From: Candidatus Aegiribacteria sp.
GTDB lineage: Bacteria > Fermentibacterota > Fermentibacteria > Fermentibacterales > JCC-6
NCBI GenBank assembly: GCA_013138965.1
Contig: WTBT01000001.1
Coordinates: 82,342-146,341, forward strand
Reading direction: 5' to 3'
DNA: 64,000 nt
Part shown: piece by piece, positions 8,953-18,356 of the stretch
Numbering within the stretch: position 1 is the stretch's first letter
Layout: every line of letters starts with the position of its first letter
Program-made: the position numbers and the translations under genes
The notes under the pieces: generated by a model
Seen by the model: only the letters and a program-made list of their open reading frames with translations
Told to the model about the DNA's origin: nothing
Database searches by the model: none

Positions 8953-10317
8953 ATGAAAAGAACCATAGAAACAGATCTTCAGCACTGGAAAAATCAAGCA
9001 TCTCGAAAACCTCTGCTTTTAAGGGGGGTTCGTCAGTCCGGTAAGACATATCTGCTTAAAGAACTCTTTGGGCCATCATTTCCAAAAGTACACTATTTTG
9101 ATCTGGAGCAGAACTTAGCGACAGCAACCATATTCAACAGAGATTCTCTTAAGTCCACAGAGCTGGTAAAGGCTCTTGAGCAGATCTCACAAGACACGAT
9201 TAACATTTACTCTGATCTGATTATTCTGGATGAGATACAGGCTTCACCAAGAGCTCTTACTTCTCTGAAATACTTTGCTCAGGAGATGCCAAAGGCATAC
9301 ATCGCAGCCACTGGAAGTCTCCTGGGAGTCAGTCTGGGGAAAGCCTCCTTCCCCGTGGGCAAAGTCGATTTTCTGGACGTTAACCCCATGAGTTTCACTG
9401 AGTTCCTGGAAGGTATGGGCGAGCACCGTGCAAATGCAACTCTTAAGGATCTTATCTTTGAAAAATCATTGGATGAATTCTATCACAACCGATTATGGGG
9501 TTTATTCAGTGAATACCTTTCCGTGGGTGGTATGCCTGAAGCAGTTAACTGCTACAAAGATCTCAGAAGCAAAAGTCTCTTCCATGCAACTGAAGAAGTA
9601 AGCAAAATCATGAATAATCTTGTTAACAGCTACCTGGCAGACATTGCAAAACACTCAGGTAATGAGAATTCAATGCATATTGCGGAAATTCTCAGAAACA
9701 TTCCTGCACAACTGGGTAGAGAAACAGATGGAAATGCGGATAGATTCAGGTTCAAAGGAATAATTCCAGGGAAAGTTAGATATCGTGATCTTGCCGGAGC
9801 CATCAACTGGCTGGTAGCCAGTAGCATTCTTCTGAAAGTACCAATTGCCAACAGAGGGGAGCAACCTCTTTCTGTCTGGGAATCTTGCACCAGATTTAAA
9901 TTGTATCTGCATGACATCGGGGTGCTTTCACACCTGGCTGAGATGCCGCTTTTGAAAACGGATGCTTTCCTTCCAGGTTTCTACAAAGGCTGGGTTGCTG
10001 AAAACTTTGTAGCTCAGGAGCTGACAGCATCTGGAATAAGTCAGCTGCATAGCTGGCAGGCAGGCAAGTCTGAAGTAGAGTTCGTCCTTCAATCAGATGG
10101 CATTTCAATTCCAGTTGAAGTAAAAGCAGGCAGAAGAACGCAAGCTAAGTCTGCTGGTGTCTTCGCTAAAAAACACTCTTCACCCCTGGTGATCAAACTG
10201 GGTTTCTGGACAAATTCACTAACCGACAGGAACAGGCCGACTCTCAACCTGCCACTCTATGCTGCTGGCCTTCTTGCAGATAGAAACAGAATCCAGAGTT
10301 GTTTCAACGGCACATAA
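8953..10317 (+). CDS. AAA family ATPase with DUF4143-like C-terminal domain
   Basis: 454 aa; LLLRGVRQSGKTYLL Walker A, LIILDEIQ Walker B, C-terminal nuclease-like fold region SEVEFVLQSDGISIPVEVKAG. Confidence 0.9.
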   Translation: MKRTIETDLQHWKNQASRKPLLLRGVRQSGKTYLLKELFGPSFPKVHYFDLEQNLATATIFNRDSLKSTELVKALEQISQDTINIYSDLIILDEIQASPRALTSLKYFAQEMPKAYIAATGSLLGVSLGKASFPVGKVDFLDVNPMSFTEFLEGMGEHRANATLKDLIFEKSLDEFYHNRLWGLFSEYLSVGGMPEAVNCYKDLRSKSLFHATEEVSKIMNNLVNSYLADIAKHSGNENSMHIAEILRNIPAQLGRETDGNADRFRFKGIIPGKVRYRDLAGAINWLVASSILLKVPIANRGEQPLSVWESCTRFKLYLHDIGVLSHLAEMPLLKTDAFLPGFYKGWVAENFVAQELTASGISQLHSWQAGKSEVEFVLQSDGISIPVEVKAGRRTQAKSAGVFAKKHSSPLVIKLGFWTNSLTDRNRPTLNLPLYAAGLLADRNRIQSCFNGT

Positions 10318-10340
10318 CAAAGTCAGACTATGGATACAAC

Positions 10341-10502
10341 ATGATGCACGATGAACTCAAAGGAAGAATTACCTGCGATGCCCAGGGCGAACCAGCACTG
10401 ATCGTTGATAGAATTCATCTCACTATAGACGACCTCGGACACATTATTTCTTCCAGTGAAGGGTTCGAGTTTTCGCTTAAAATAGTAGAGTCACTTATCT
10501 GA
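10341..10502 (+). CDS. Small hypothetical protein
   Basis: MMHDELKGRITCDAQGEPALIVDRIHLTIDDLGHIISSSEGFEFSLKIVESLI between two accessory genes; start within track ORF 10299..10502. Confidence 0.45.
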   Translation: MMHDELKGRITCDAQGEPALIVDRIHLTIDDLGHIISSSEGFEFSLKIVESLI

Positions 10503-10591
10503 CCAACTGTTATACACGAAAACATAAAAGTGGTAATACTTAATGCCATTACATTACACTTTGACTTGCTGTATACTTTTCATGTTTGATT

Positions 10592-12544
10592 ATGAAAAGA
10601 ACAAAGGAGATCACAAGCATGTTTGCTATTCACAGCATTCTTAAAGAAACATTTGGATTCAATGAATTCAAACCCGGTCAGCAACAGGTAATTACCGACC
10701 TTGTAGCAGGCAATTCCAGCATTGCAATCTTCCCCACCGGTGCTGGTAAATCTTTGTGTTATCAACTACCTTCTCTTCTTGAGCCTGGAATGACCCTGGT
10801 GATCTCTCCCCTCCTGTCTTTGATGAAAGATCAGCTTGACTTCCTGGAATCGAAAAATATCGCAGCAGCAAAACTTGATTCTGGAATGAGTTCTGATGAT
10901 TACAAAAACACTCTTGAAGCTGCCAGGCATGGGAACCTGAAAATTTTACTGATAGCCGTTGAGCGATTTAAAAACGAGCGGTTCAGAACTCAACTGAAGC
11001 AGATGAATGTATCTCTTCTGGTTGTAGATGAAGCTCATTGTATTTCGGAGTGGGGGCACAACTTCAGACCGGATTATCTGAAAATACCCAAATTCGCGGA
11101 GGAATTCGGCATTTCAAAAGTATTGCTGTTAACTGCCACAGCCACTGCAAATGTAGTAACCGACATGTGCAGTAAATTTGACATTCCCGGGAAGAGTGTT
11201 TTTCAAACAGGCTTCTATCGGAAAAACCTGTTTCTCCGTGTTCATCCTGTAGTTCAGGAAGATAAAGATGCGCACCTCCTGGAAGTTCTGGCGGGTAAAC
11301 CGCAAGGATCGGCAATAGTCTATGTGACACAGCAGAAAACTGCCGAGCATGTTGCTGGAATGCTGAAAGAAAATGGTGTAACTGCTGAACCGTACCATGC
11401 TGGAATGGAAAACGAATTAAGAGACTCTATTCAGAACCTGTTCATGTCCGGCAAAACTGACACAGTTGTGGCCACAATCGCCTTTGGAATGGGAATTGAC
11501 AAAAGAGACATCCGGAAGGTAATCCATTACGACCTGCCAAAGTCAATCGAAAGCTACAGTCAGGAAATCGGCCGGGCAGGCAGAGATGGACATCCTTCTC
11601 TATGCTGTCTTATGGGCAACAAAGACGGTGTGCCTGTACTGGAAAACTTCACCTATGGAGACACTCCTGAATACAGTAACATTCGACAAGTTCTGGAATT
11701 AATAGCATCCACTGAAGGAAACACCTTTGAGGTTCATCCATACAGATTGAGTAAAATATCGGACATTCGATTACTTGCATTAAAAACTCTCCTGGTGTAT
11801 CTGGAACTGGCAAAGATCATCAGCCCGCTTTATACCTTCTTTGAATCATACACCTTAAAATTCATAACTTCTGCTGAGGACATCCTTTCAAACTTCTCTA
11901 ATGGGAGGAAAGAATTTGTAAAGACCATTCTAAACAACTGCAAAACCGCCAGAATGTGGACCACAGTAGATATAGAGAAAATTGTAATTGAGTCCGGATC
12001 AGATCGCCAGCGGATTCTAACTGCTCTGGAATACTTCGATGAAAAGGAATGGATCAGCCTTCGTCCCAGAATTTCCGTAGATGTGTTTGAGATTCTTCAC
12101 AGGGAATTCGAGATTGATTCAACTGCCCGGAAACTGGCAGCTCTCTTCTCTCAAAAGGAAGAGAAGGATATTTCCCGTATTCACTCAATGATAAAATTCT
12201 TCGAGAAAGATCAGTGCCTGGCCAGAAATCTGTCTGCCTACTTCGGAGAAAATCTTGCAGAGAACTGCAACCGCTGCTCCGTCTGTTTGAATAAAGTACC
12301 GGCTCACTTACCGTTTACAAAACTTCCAACTCTCGGACAATATGATTTTGAAACTCTTGTTCAGCCACTGGTTGATGCGGCGGATTCTCCACTATCAGTT
12401 AATCAGATAGCACACTATTTCTGTGGGATACCCACGCCCCGGCTTGTTCAGTACAAAGCCAGACAGATGGCCGGTTTCAGCCAGCTTGCGGCGTACAACT
12501 ACAAAGCCGTAAAAGAATGGGTTCAATCACACAACAACGATTAG
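10592..12544 (+). CDS. RecQ family ATP-dependent DNA helicase
   Basis: FPTGAGKSLCYQLPSLL, VVDEAHCISEWGHNFRPDY, IAFGMGIDKRDIRKVIHYDLPKSIESYSQEIGRAGRDG, zinc-binding ENCNRCSVC; ATG at 10592 matches the leader alignment (track start 10586 is TTG). Confidence 0.93.
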   Translation: MKRTKEITSMFAIHSILKETFGFNEFKPGQQQVITDLVAGNSSIAIFPTGAGKSLCYQLPSLLEPGMTLVISPLLSLMKDQLDFLESKNIAAAKLDSGMSSDDYKNTLEAARHGNLKILLIAVERFKNERFRTQLKQMNVSLLVVDEAHCISEWGHNFRPDYLKIPKFAEEFGISKVLLLTATATANVVTDMCSKFDIPGKSVFQTGFYRKNLFLRVHPVVQEDKDAHLLEVLAGKPQGSAIVYVTQQKTAEHVAGMLKENGVTAEPYHAGMENELRDSIQNLFMSGKTDTVVATIAFGMGIDKRDIRKVIHYDLPKSIESYSQEIGRAGRDGHPSLCCLMGNKDGVPVLENFTYGDTPEYSNIRQVLELIASTEGNTFEVHPYRLSKISDIRLLALKTLLVYLELAKIISPLYTFFESYTLKFITSAEDILSNFSNGRKEFVKTILNNCKTARMWTTVDIEKIVIESGSDRQRILTALEYFDEKEWISLRPRISVDVFEILHREFEIDSTARKLAALFSQKEEKDISRIHSMIKFFEKDQCLARNLSAYFGENLAENCNRCSVCLNKVPAHLPFTKLPTLGQYDFETLVQPLVDAADSPLSVNQIAHYFCGIPTPRLVQYKARQMAGFSQLAAYNYKAVKEWVQSHNND

Positions 12545-12558
12545 TCATATTCTTCGTT

Positions 12559-12700
12559 TGCAGAATTGCAGTCTGCCATCATTCAGAAAAAATTCAAACT
12601 CAGCTACTTCCTCCAGAGCACCAGGCTTCTGATAATGGGCGACAGAAAAGTCCCCCTTCCTATCCCCCACGGATTTGACAATAAATCATGTGAGTATTGA
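12559..12700 (+). pseudogene. Gene remnant and direct repeat copy B (AELQSAIIQKKFKLSYFLQSTRLLIMGDRKVPLPIPHGFDNKSCEY*)
   Basis: In-frame translation closely matches the C-terminus of the 7554..8018 ORF; no start or N-terminal part. Confidence 0.6.
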
Positions 12701-12730
12701 TGTGCCTGGCAGAGAAAGAACAGGAGGAGA

Positions 12731-13051
12731 ATGCGGATGGCAGAGTTTAATAACGTAACGGTAGTGAAAAAAGCGAGCACATACTTCGAAGGTTCAGTAA
12801 CCAGCAGGACCGTCATATTCCAGGACGGCTCAAAGAAAACTCTCGGGATCATGATGCCTGGAGAGTACGAGTTTAATACTGCCGATAGGGAGCTTATGGA
12901 GATTCTTGCCGGAGAGGCAGAAGTACTTCTTCCAGGAGAAGAAAGCTGGAGTGTGTTCAGAGAAGGGGATGTATTCGAGGTGAGGGCGGATTCATCTTTC
13001 AAAATACGCACCAAGGGCATACTGGATTACTGCTGTTCGTACATCAGCTGA
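12731..13051 (+). CDS. ppnP: Pyrimidine/purine nucleoside phosphorylase PpnP-like (DUF1255 cupin)
   Basis: 106 aa; [11 protein letters not shown]...[32 protein letters not shown] matches the PpnP pattern; AGGAGG upstream. Confidence 0.85.
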   Translation: MRMAEFNNVTVVKKASTYFEGSVTSRTVIFQDGSKKTLGIMMPGEYEFNTADRELMEILAGEAEVLLPGEESWSVFREGDVFEVRADSSFKIRTKGILDYCCSYIS

Positions 13052-13062
13052 AATTCTGCTGA

Positions 13063-13413
13063 CTATTCCCGAATGAAGTAGTACAAGCCGAATCCACCTC
13101 TTGAAATCAACGCAGAACTCCAAAGGGCATGGATCCAGCTTACATTTACTTTATCACTCATGAAAAGGTAGGTAAGAAGCACGAGAACAAAGGATCCTGA
13201 GCGGGAGTATACTTTAAGAAGAAGAAATTTCTCCCTTTCATCGTCATCTCTACCGTGATAGAACCATATATTGAAAACAGCGAGAGATGGAAGACATATC
13301 GCTATTATGGTGAGAAATTCGACTTTCCAGAATATCCAGAGTAGAGTGAACAGTATACCCGCAGCAAGCTGAACAGCTGCCCACCAGATGTAATTACCTT
13401 TAATTGATTTCAT
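13063..13413 (-). CDS. Four-TM membrane protein (DUF2178-like)
   Basis: MKSIKGNYIWWAAVQLAAGILFTLLWIFWKV...; immediately downstream of the XRE regulator gene. Confidence 0.7.
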   Translation of the reverse strand: MKSIKGNYIWWAAVQLAAGILFTLLWIFWKVEFLTIIAICLPSLAVFNIWFYHGRDDDEREKFLLLKVYSRSGSFVLVLLTYLFMSDKVNVSWIHALWSSALISRGGFGLYYFIRE

Positions 13414-13414
13414 G

Positions 13415-13621
13415 TTAATCTTCCTCCTCCAGCTGAAACACCTCGTCAACAGGAATCTTAAAAAACTCTGCGATTTTTAATGCTGTGATGATCGAAGGAT
13501 TGAATTTCCCGCGTTCAATTGAATTTACTGTCTGCCTGCTGAGACCTGCTTCTTCCGCAAGATCATTCTGACTGATTTCCTTTTCCGCGCGGAGAACCCG
13601 GAGCCTGTTTTTCAGTTTCAT
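13415..13621 (-). CDS. XRE/Cro-type HTH transcriptional regulator
   Basis: 68 aa; LRVLRAEKEISQNDLAEEAGLSRQTVNSIERGKFNPSIITALKIAEFFKIPVDEVF. Confidence 0.92.
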   Translation of the reverse strand: MKLKNRLRVLRAEKEISQNDLAEEAGLSRQTVNSIERGKFNPSIITALKIAEFFKIPVDEVFQLEEED

Positions 13622-13653
13622 CTTAACTCCTTCCTCCGAGAATGTAGTTAATC

Positions 13654-13686
13654 ATAGACATTATGTCAAGTATTATAGACATTATG
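13654..13686. promoter_or_regulatory. Tandem direct repeat ATAGACATTATG x2, 21 bp apart, putative XRE operator
   Basis: Exact copies at 13654-13665 and 13675-13686, just upstream of the XRE gene. Confidence 0.55.
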
Positions 13687-13819
13687 ACTAGAACGCATTA
13701 CACCAGTTACTGCATTTCCGTATAACTCCCCCGGCTTGTGAACTCAGGATACTCACTTTAGAATAGAGCTGGATACAGTCCGGCTATCTCGCACTAAAAC
13801 GGAGGTCAATAACTTTCTA

Positions 13820-14290
13820 ATGACTTTGAACGAAGCTGAAACAAGACGGCAACTGATCGACAGAGGCAACTCATCATTGCTGATGAAAGCCACAGGAGTA
13901 TTTACAACACATACAAACAGGTTATCCAGTATTTCCACGGGTTCAAGCTGGGTCTTACAGCAACGCCCAGAGATCATATAGACCATGACACATTCAAGCT
14001 TTTCCAATGTGATCCCGGCATGCCAACATTTCGATACCCTTTACTCGGAACTTGCCGGGAGATTATCCCGGGTAATCGTCTCAGATGATCCAAGAGTTCA
14101 CGGCAAAGGCGGGCTTATGGATCAGTTCAAGAATGCTGACATGCCCAGGATTGCAATTTCAGTAGATATGCTGGATACGGGAGTTGATATCCGGGAAGTG
14201 GTTAACCTTGTATTCGCCAAACCTGTGTACTCCTATGTGAAGTTCTGGCAGATGATAGGCCGCGGAACAAGAGATCATGAAGCTTGCTAA
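13820..14290 (+). pseudogene. Decayed type I restriction HsdR/DEAD-helicase gene
   Basis: LNEAETRRQLID (frame of 13820), then [43 protein letters not shown] in another frame, then [45 protein letters not shown] back in the first frame. Confidence 0.85.
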
Positions 14291-14370
14291 AGCACTCACT
14301 GCATGAAACACTCCTATGCAAGAACAATAAGGGTAACGAAACACTTCAACAAGGTAAAATAGCTAAGTCA

Positions 14371-14450
14371 TTACCCCATAAACCCAACCAGTGACTTCTA
14401 TTCAGGGTAATATATCTTTGACATTACCCCATTGATACATATATTACCCC
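14371..14450. promoter_or_regulatory. Cluster of TTACCCC motifs (14371, 14424, 14444) and inverted GGGTAA (14405) upstream of fic
   Basis: Read directly; last motif ends ~38 bp before the fic start. Confidence 0.45.
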
Positions 14451-14488
14451 AATAGCCACCAAGCATACCTCACAGTGAAAGGAAACAA

Positions 14489-15562
14489 ATGCACTCCATG
14501 CTCAGAAGTTTTGCAGGTTCGCTGAACTTCTCTTCAGAGCACCTCACTACTATTAAGAAACTGGGAGAGTACAAGGGCAAGCAGGAACTCTATTCAAGGC
14601 AGATACCAGAAGTACTGAAGCGCCTTCGTGAGAATGCGATTGTTGAATCAGTCACTGCTTCAAACAGGATCGAAGGGATAACAGCTCCGGAAACAAGGGT
14701 AAAAGCCATAATTCGAAACCCCGAAAAGGGTCACAATCACAACGAACAGGCTATAGCCGGATATCGGGACGCTCTCAATCTGATTCATTCATCGCACCAG
14801 GGAATGACGTTCGACTGTAACGTAATACTTCAGCTTCATTCAATGATCTACCGGTACTTGCCGGAAGCCGGAGGGCATTGGAAACATGAAGATAACCAGA
14901 TAATCGAGAAGAATCCTGATGGATCAATGATAAGGGTGAAATTCAAACCTGTAAGTTACATCCAGACACCTGAAGCCATGAAATCGCTCGAACAGGTATA
15001 TCTGGAGCAGACGGAACGCTACAGAACAGAATCGCTGGTATTAATTCCTCTGGCAATACTGGATTTTCTCTGCATACATCCCTTCGATGACGGGAACGGG
15101 CGTATCGCCCGCTTACTTTCATTACTTCTGCTCTACAAAAGCGGTTTTGAAGTTGGCAGGTACATCAGCCTGGAACGAATCATCGATGAATCGAGAAGAA
15201 GCTACTACGACACTCTCGAAGAAAGTTCCATAAACTGGCATGCCAACGTGCATGATCCTTTCCCCTGGATAACCTACTTCTGGGGAATTCTTATCAGAGC
15301 ATACAAGGAGCTTGAAGAACGAGTAGGTACATCGCAACCATCAAGAGGTTCCAAAACAGCCAGGGTAACAGAAGCTATTATGCGATTACCTGGAGAGTTC
15401 TCAATCTCAGATCTGCAAAAGATATGTCCCACAGTAAGCAGGGACATGATAAGAGTAGTTCTGCGGCAACTGAAGGAAGAAAATATCATATCCGTTCAGC
15501 GCAGGGGAAGAGCATCAAAATGGACCGTAATCAACAGAGGAGACCATGATGCTAACAAGTAA
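14489..15562 (+). CDS. Fic family protein (Fic domain plus C-terminal winged-helix-like region)
   Basis: 357 aa; HPFDDGNGRIARLLSLLLL catalytic motif; SVTASNRIEGI resembles the inhibitory helix motif. Confidence 0.93.
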   Translation: MHSMLRSFAGSLNFSSEHLTTIKKLGEYKGKQELYSRQIPEVLKRLRENAIVESVTASNRIEGITAPETRVKAIIRNPEKGHNHNEQAIAGYRDALNLIHSSHQGMTFDCNVILQLHSMIYRYLPEAGGHWKHEDNQIIEKNPDGSMIRVKFKPVSYIQTPEAMKSLEQVYLEQTERYRTESLVLIPLAILDFLCIHPFDDGNGRIARLLSLLLLYKSGFEVGRYISLERIIDESRRSYYDTLEESSINWHANVHDPFPWITYFWGILIRAYKELEERVGTSQPSRGSKTARVTEAIMRLPGEFSISDLQKICPTVSRDMIRVVLRQLKEENIISVQRRGRASKWTVINRGDHDANK

Positions 15563-15713
15563 ACTGCCCTCGAAGTTCGCTTCGAATGTACTTCCAAGTT
15601 TTTCCTGTATTGATATGATCTCAGATTGATCTGCATGCTCGATCTGATTAAATCCAGCTGCAGACTCCGTCTTCAATGCTTCCATGGGCGGGGTCCCGCG
15701 GCAGGGGGCATTA

Positions 15714-16028
15714 AATCACAAATGTTGTGCAAGCGGGATCTGTGGTGTAATGGTACAATTCCCCGCATCCAGGACAGGGAGTATCCCAGTGCCCCATTAT
15801 ACCGGATGTTTCAAGTTCACTGAGTTCTTCAGGGTATCGGTTGTAACTTCCGTAAAACATCAAGCATCCGGTTGCGAGAGATCTCATATTGCTGTGACAT
15901 ATTTCTGGCCAGTCTGCTGGATCTGGAGGCCAGCTGCTCTGGCCATTTACGATATATCCATGATTCGGATCAGAAGGAAGAGGACATGTGACCGTATATA
16001 CTTCACCGGAACCGCTGAGATCATACAT
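15714..16028 (-). CDS. Possible C-terminal fragment of a secreted/pseudopilin-like protein
   Basis: MRSLATGCLMFYGSYNRYPEELSEL...TPCPGCGELYHYTT; frame open to about 16105, then a stop. Confidence 0.35.
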
Positions 16029-16183
16029 ATACAGAAGATCGCATGAAGGACAAGTAAGGCTGCAGATTTCACACTGACAGCCTGCCGGTTTTCTCCGGGA
16101 TGAACCGATTGTATACTATCCTGATTTCAAATATTCACTTTACAGAGGGCTCCGGGCTCCAATCACAGAAAGGCAGAATCTAG

Positions 16184-16789
16184 ATGAAGAACAGCCTTCT
16201 TGCGATAATTGCTGCTGCTTCGGGTTTTCTGCTCTTTTCAGGCTGCATGGGAACTTTCGAGACGGCCAGGGTGGTACCTTTCAAGCTAGGCGCCACTTAT
16301 TTCGCAACAATTGATGCCAGCGAAGACGACTCCTTCACTATGCCCGGCATGATCCTTGAAACTGGATGGCCGGCGGCTCCGGCACGGTTCGGGCTGGGGC
16401 TTCACCTCAGGGCTACCGCGGTCATTGGATCCGACCAGAATGATGACAATGGTTTCATGATAGTCTGGGGGGGCAAGTTACAGATACCTCAGAACAGTCT
16501 TATCGATATTGCCCTGGGATTGGATATATGGGGTTATGTCCCGGGTGAAATCAAGTTGTATCTATCCAGAAGGTTCGGCATCATCGAACCTTACGTTATC
16601 CTGGCCGTAGCTGAACTCATCGATTTCAGAGATAGTGATATTTTAAATGCTGACGGTTTAACGAGTTATACCCTTGGCACGATGATTGAACTTGGAAGTG
16701 GGTCCGGCTGGGCGCTTGCTGCAGAGTTTGAAGGCGGAGACGTATGGGTTTCTCAGGGAGTGGGCCTGGGTCTGATCAGGGAATTCTGA
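16184..16789 (+). CDS. Hypothetical lipoprotein
   Basis: Signal peptide with LLFSGC lipobox; beta-rich sequence. Confidence 0.65.
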   Translation: MKNSLLAIIAAASGFLLFSGCMGTFETARVVPFKLGATYFATIDASEDDSFTMPGMILETGWPAAPARFGLGLHLRATAVIGSDQNDDNGFMIVWGGKLQIPQNSLIDIALGLDIWGYVPGEIKLYLSRRFGIIEPYVILAVAELIDFRDSDILNADGLTSYTLGTMIELGSGSGWALAAEFEGGDVWVSQGVGLGLIREF

Positions 16790-16801
16790 TCCTGCGCGGT
16801 C

Positions 16802-17476
16802 ATGTACACTGAACCGTTTGTAACGCCGGATAATATCGATGATAAACTTTCGGAGTGGCTGGCTCGGATAGAGAAACACACCCATCCCAGGCCGCACCTT
16901 ACACTAAAAGCAGACAAGTGCGCTCTGATCGTTGTGGATATGCTCCATTACTTCGCTGATCCCGGTGGAAGGGTATATCTGCCTTCGACAAGAGCGATCA
17001 TCCCTCGAATAGCCATGCTTCTGAAACACTGGAGAAGGATCGGCGGAACCGTGGTTTATACCAGGCACTGCCACAGCGGTTCTGAGGATCTGGGAATGCT
17101 TGGCAGATTCTTCAGCGATTACATCCGTTGCGGGAAGAAGGAATCCGAGATCATCTCTGATCTATCCCCCCTCCCCGGCGAGAGGGTGTTACGGAAAAAC
17201 ACCTACGATGCATTTTACAATACAGGTCTGGATGAGTTTCTGAGAAGCAGGTCTGTGGAGCAGGTTCTTGTTACCGGGGTGCTGACGCAAATGTGCTGCG
17301 AGACAACGGCAAGATCAGCGTTCGTCAGGGGGTACGAAGTGTACATTCCGGCGGACGCGGTGGCGACAAGCTCGGAGGAACTTCACATCGGCAGCCTCAT
17401 GAACCTCGCAAGCGGCTTCGCGGTTATCACCGATGCTTCATCCATCTGTGGCTACGGATTACAAAACATTGAATGA
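16802..17476 (+). CDS. Isochorismatase-family cysteine hydrolase
   Basis: LIVVDMLHYFADPGG, VLVTGVLTQMCCETTARSAFVRGYEV. Confidence 0.88.
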   Translation: MYTEPFVTPDNIDDKLSEWLARIEKHTHPRPHLTLKADKCALIVVDMLHYFADPGGRVYLPSTRAIIPRIAMLLKHWRRIGGTVVYTRHCHSGSEDLGMLGRFFSDYIRCGKKESEIISDLSPLPGERVLRKNTYDAFYNTGLDEFLRSRSVEQVLVTGVLTQMCCETTARSAFVRGYEVYIPADAVATSSEELHIGSLMNLASGFAVITDASSICGYGLQNIE

Positions 17477-18356
17477 CGTAACCGTTATCGGAGCGGGGCC
17501 GGCAGGCTGCGCGGCAGCTGTTCAGTGCAGAAGGCTGGGCCTTGATGTCATTCTGGTTGATACATGCGGAAAAGCGGGGGGGCTCATCCGAGAGGCACGG
17601 CTCATCGAGAACTATCCCGGGCTCGAAAAGCCTGTTGCAGGGCCTGCATTCGCACGAAGGCTGGTTTCCATCGTTTCAGCACACGATCTGAAGGTACGAT
17701 GTTTTCATGCTGACTCGATCGCTCTAAACGAAAATGTCTTTGAGATATACGGAAACGGCGAATGCATCAGATCGCGCTCGGTGATAGTCGCTGCGGGAAC
17801 GGTTCCGAAGGATTTCGGTCTCAAAATTAACGGAGATGTCAGAATACACCGGTCTATCCTAGATCTGCTTTCGCAACCTCCGAAACGAACAATAATAGTT
17901 GGTGGTGGCGAGGCCGCTCTGGACTACGCGCTGAACCTTTCAGATTCAGGATCATCTGTCAGCATGCTTGTCAGAGGCTCCCGCCTCAAGGCCGCAGGCA
18001 AACTCAGGGATAAAATCGAAAGACGCAGTATTGTTACAATCCTTTATAATACCGTTCCCGTATCGGCATCCAGTTTAGAGGGAATTACCCTTCTTGAAGC
18101 TGAGTCATCAGGACGGGAAATAATTCTGGAAGCGGATGCTGTGCTTGCAGCTGTGGGCAGGGAACCCCGGCTGCCTCGGATTATGAATGATTTCGTTCAT
18201 GACCGGGGAAATGTTAGAACATCAATTCATGGATTGTACATTTCAGGAGACGCTTCACTGGGCAGCCTGGGGCAGTCTGCCATAGCATCAGGCCAGGGTA
18301 TTCAGGCAGCGCTATACACATTTGAATTTCTGAAAGCAGGGAACGGCAAATCGTGA
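17433..18356 (+). CDS. FAD/NAD(P)-dependent oxidoreductase (thioredoxin-reductase-like fold)
   Basis: VIGAGPAGCAAAVQCRRLG, IIVGGGEAALDYAL, LYISGDASLG; start may lie at a TTG near 17469. Confidence 0.85.
   Translation: MLHPSVATDYKTLNDVTVIGAGPAGCAAAVQCRRLGLDVILVDTCGKAGGLIREARLIENYPGLEKPVAGPAFARRLVSIVSAHDLKVRCFHADSIALNENVFEIYGNGECIRSRSVIVAAGTVPKDFGLKINGDVRIHRSILDLLSQPPKRTIIVGGGEAALDYALNLSDSGSSVSMLVRGSRLKAAGKLRDKIERRSIVTILYNTVPVSASSLEGITLLEAESSGREIILEADAVLAAVGREPRLPRIMNDFVHDRGNVRTSIHGLYISGDASLGSLGQSAIASGQGIQAALYTFEFLKAGNGKS

Noticed and set aside
12604-13020. - strand 138-aa ORF
   Set aside because: Antisense to ppnP, which has a good RBS and family match
15626-16046. + strand ORFs 15626..15823 and 15684..16046
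   Set aside because: Overlap a more protein-like minus-strand frame and show no domain features
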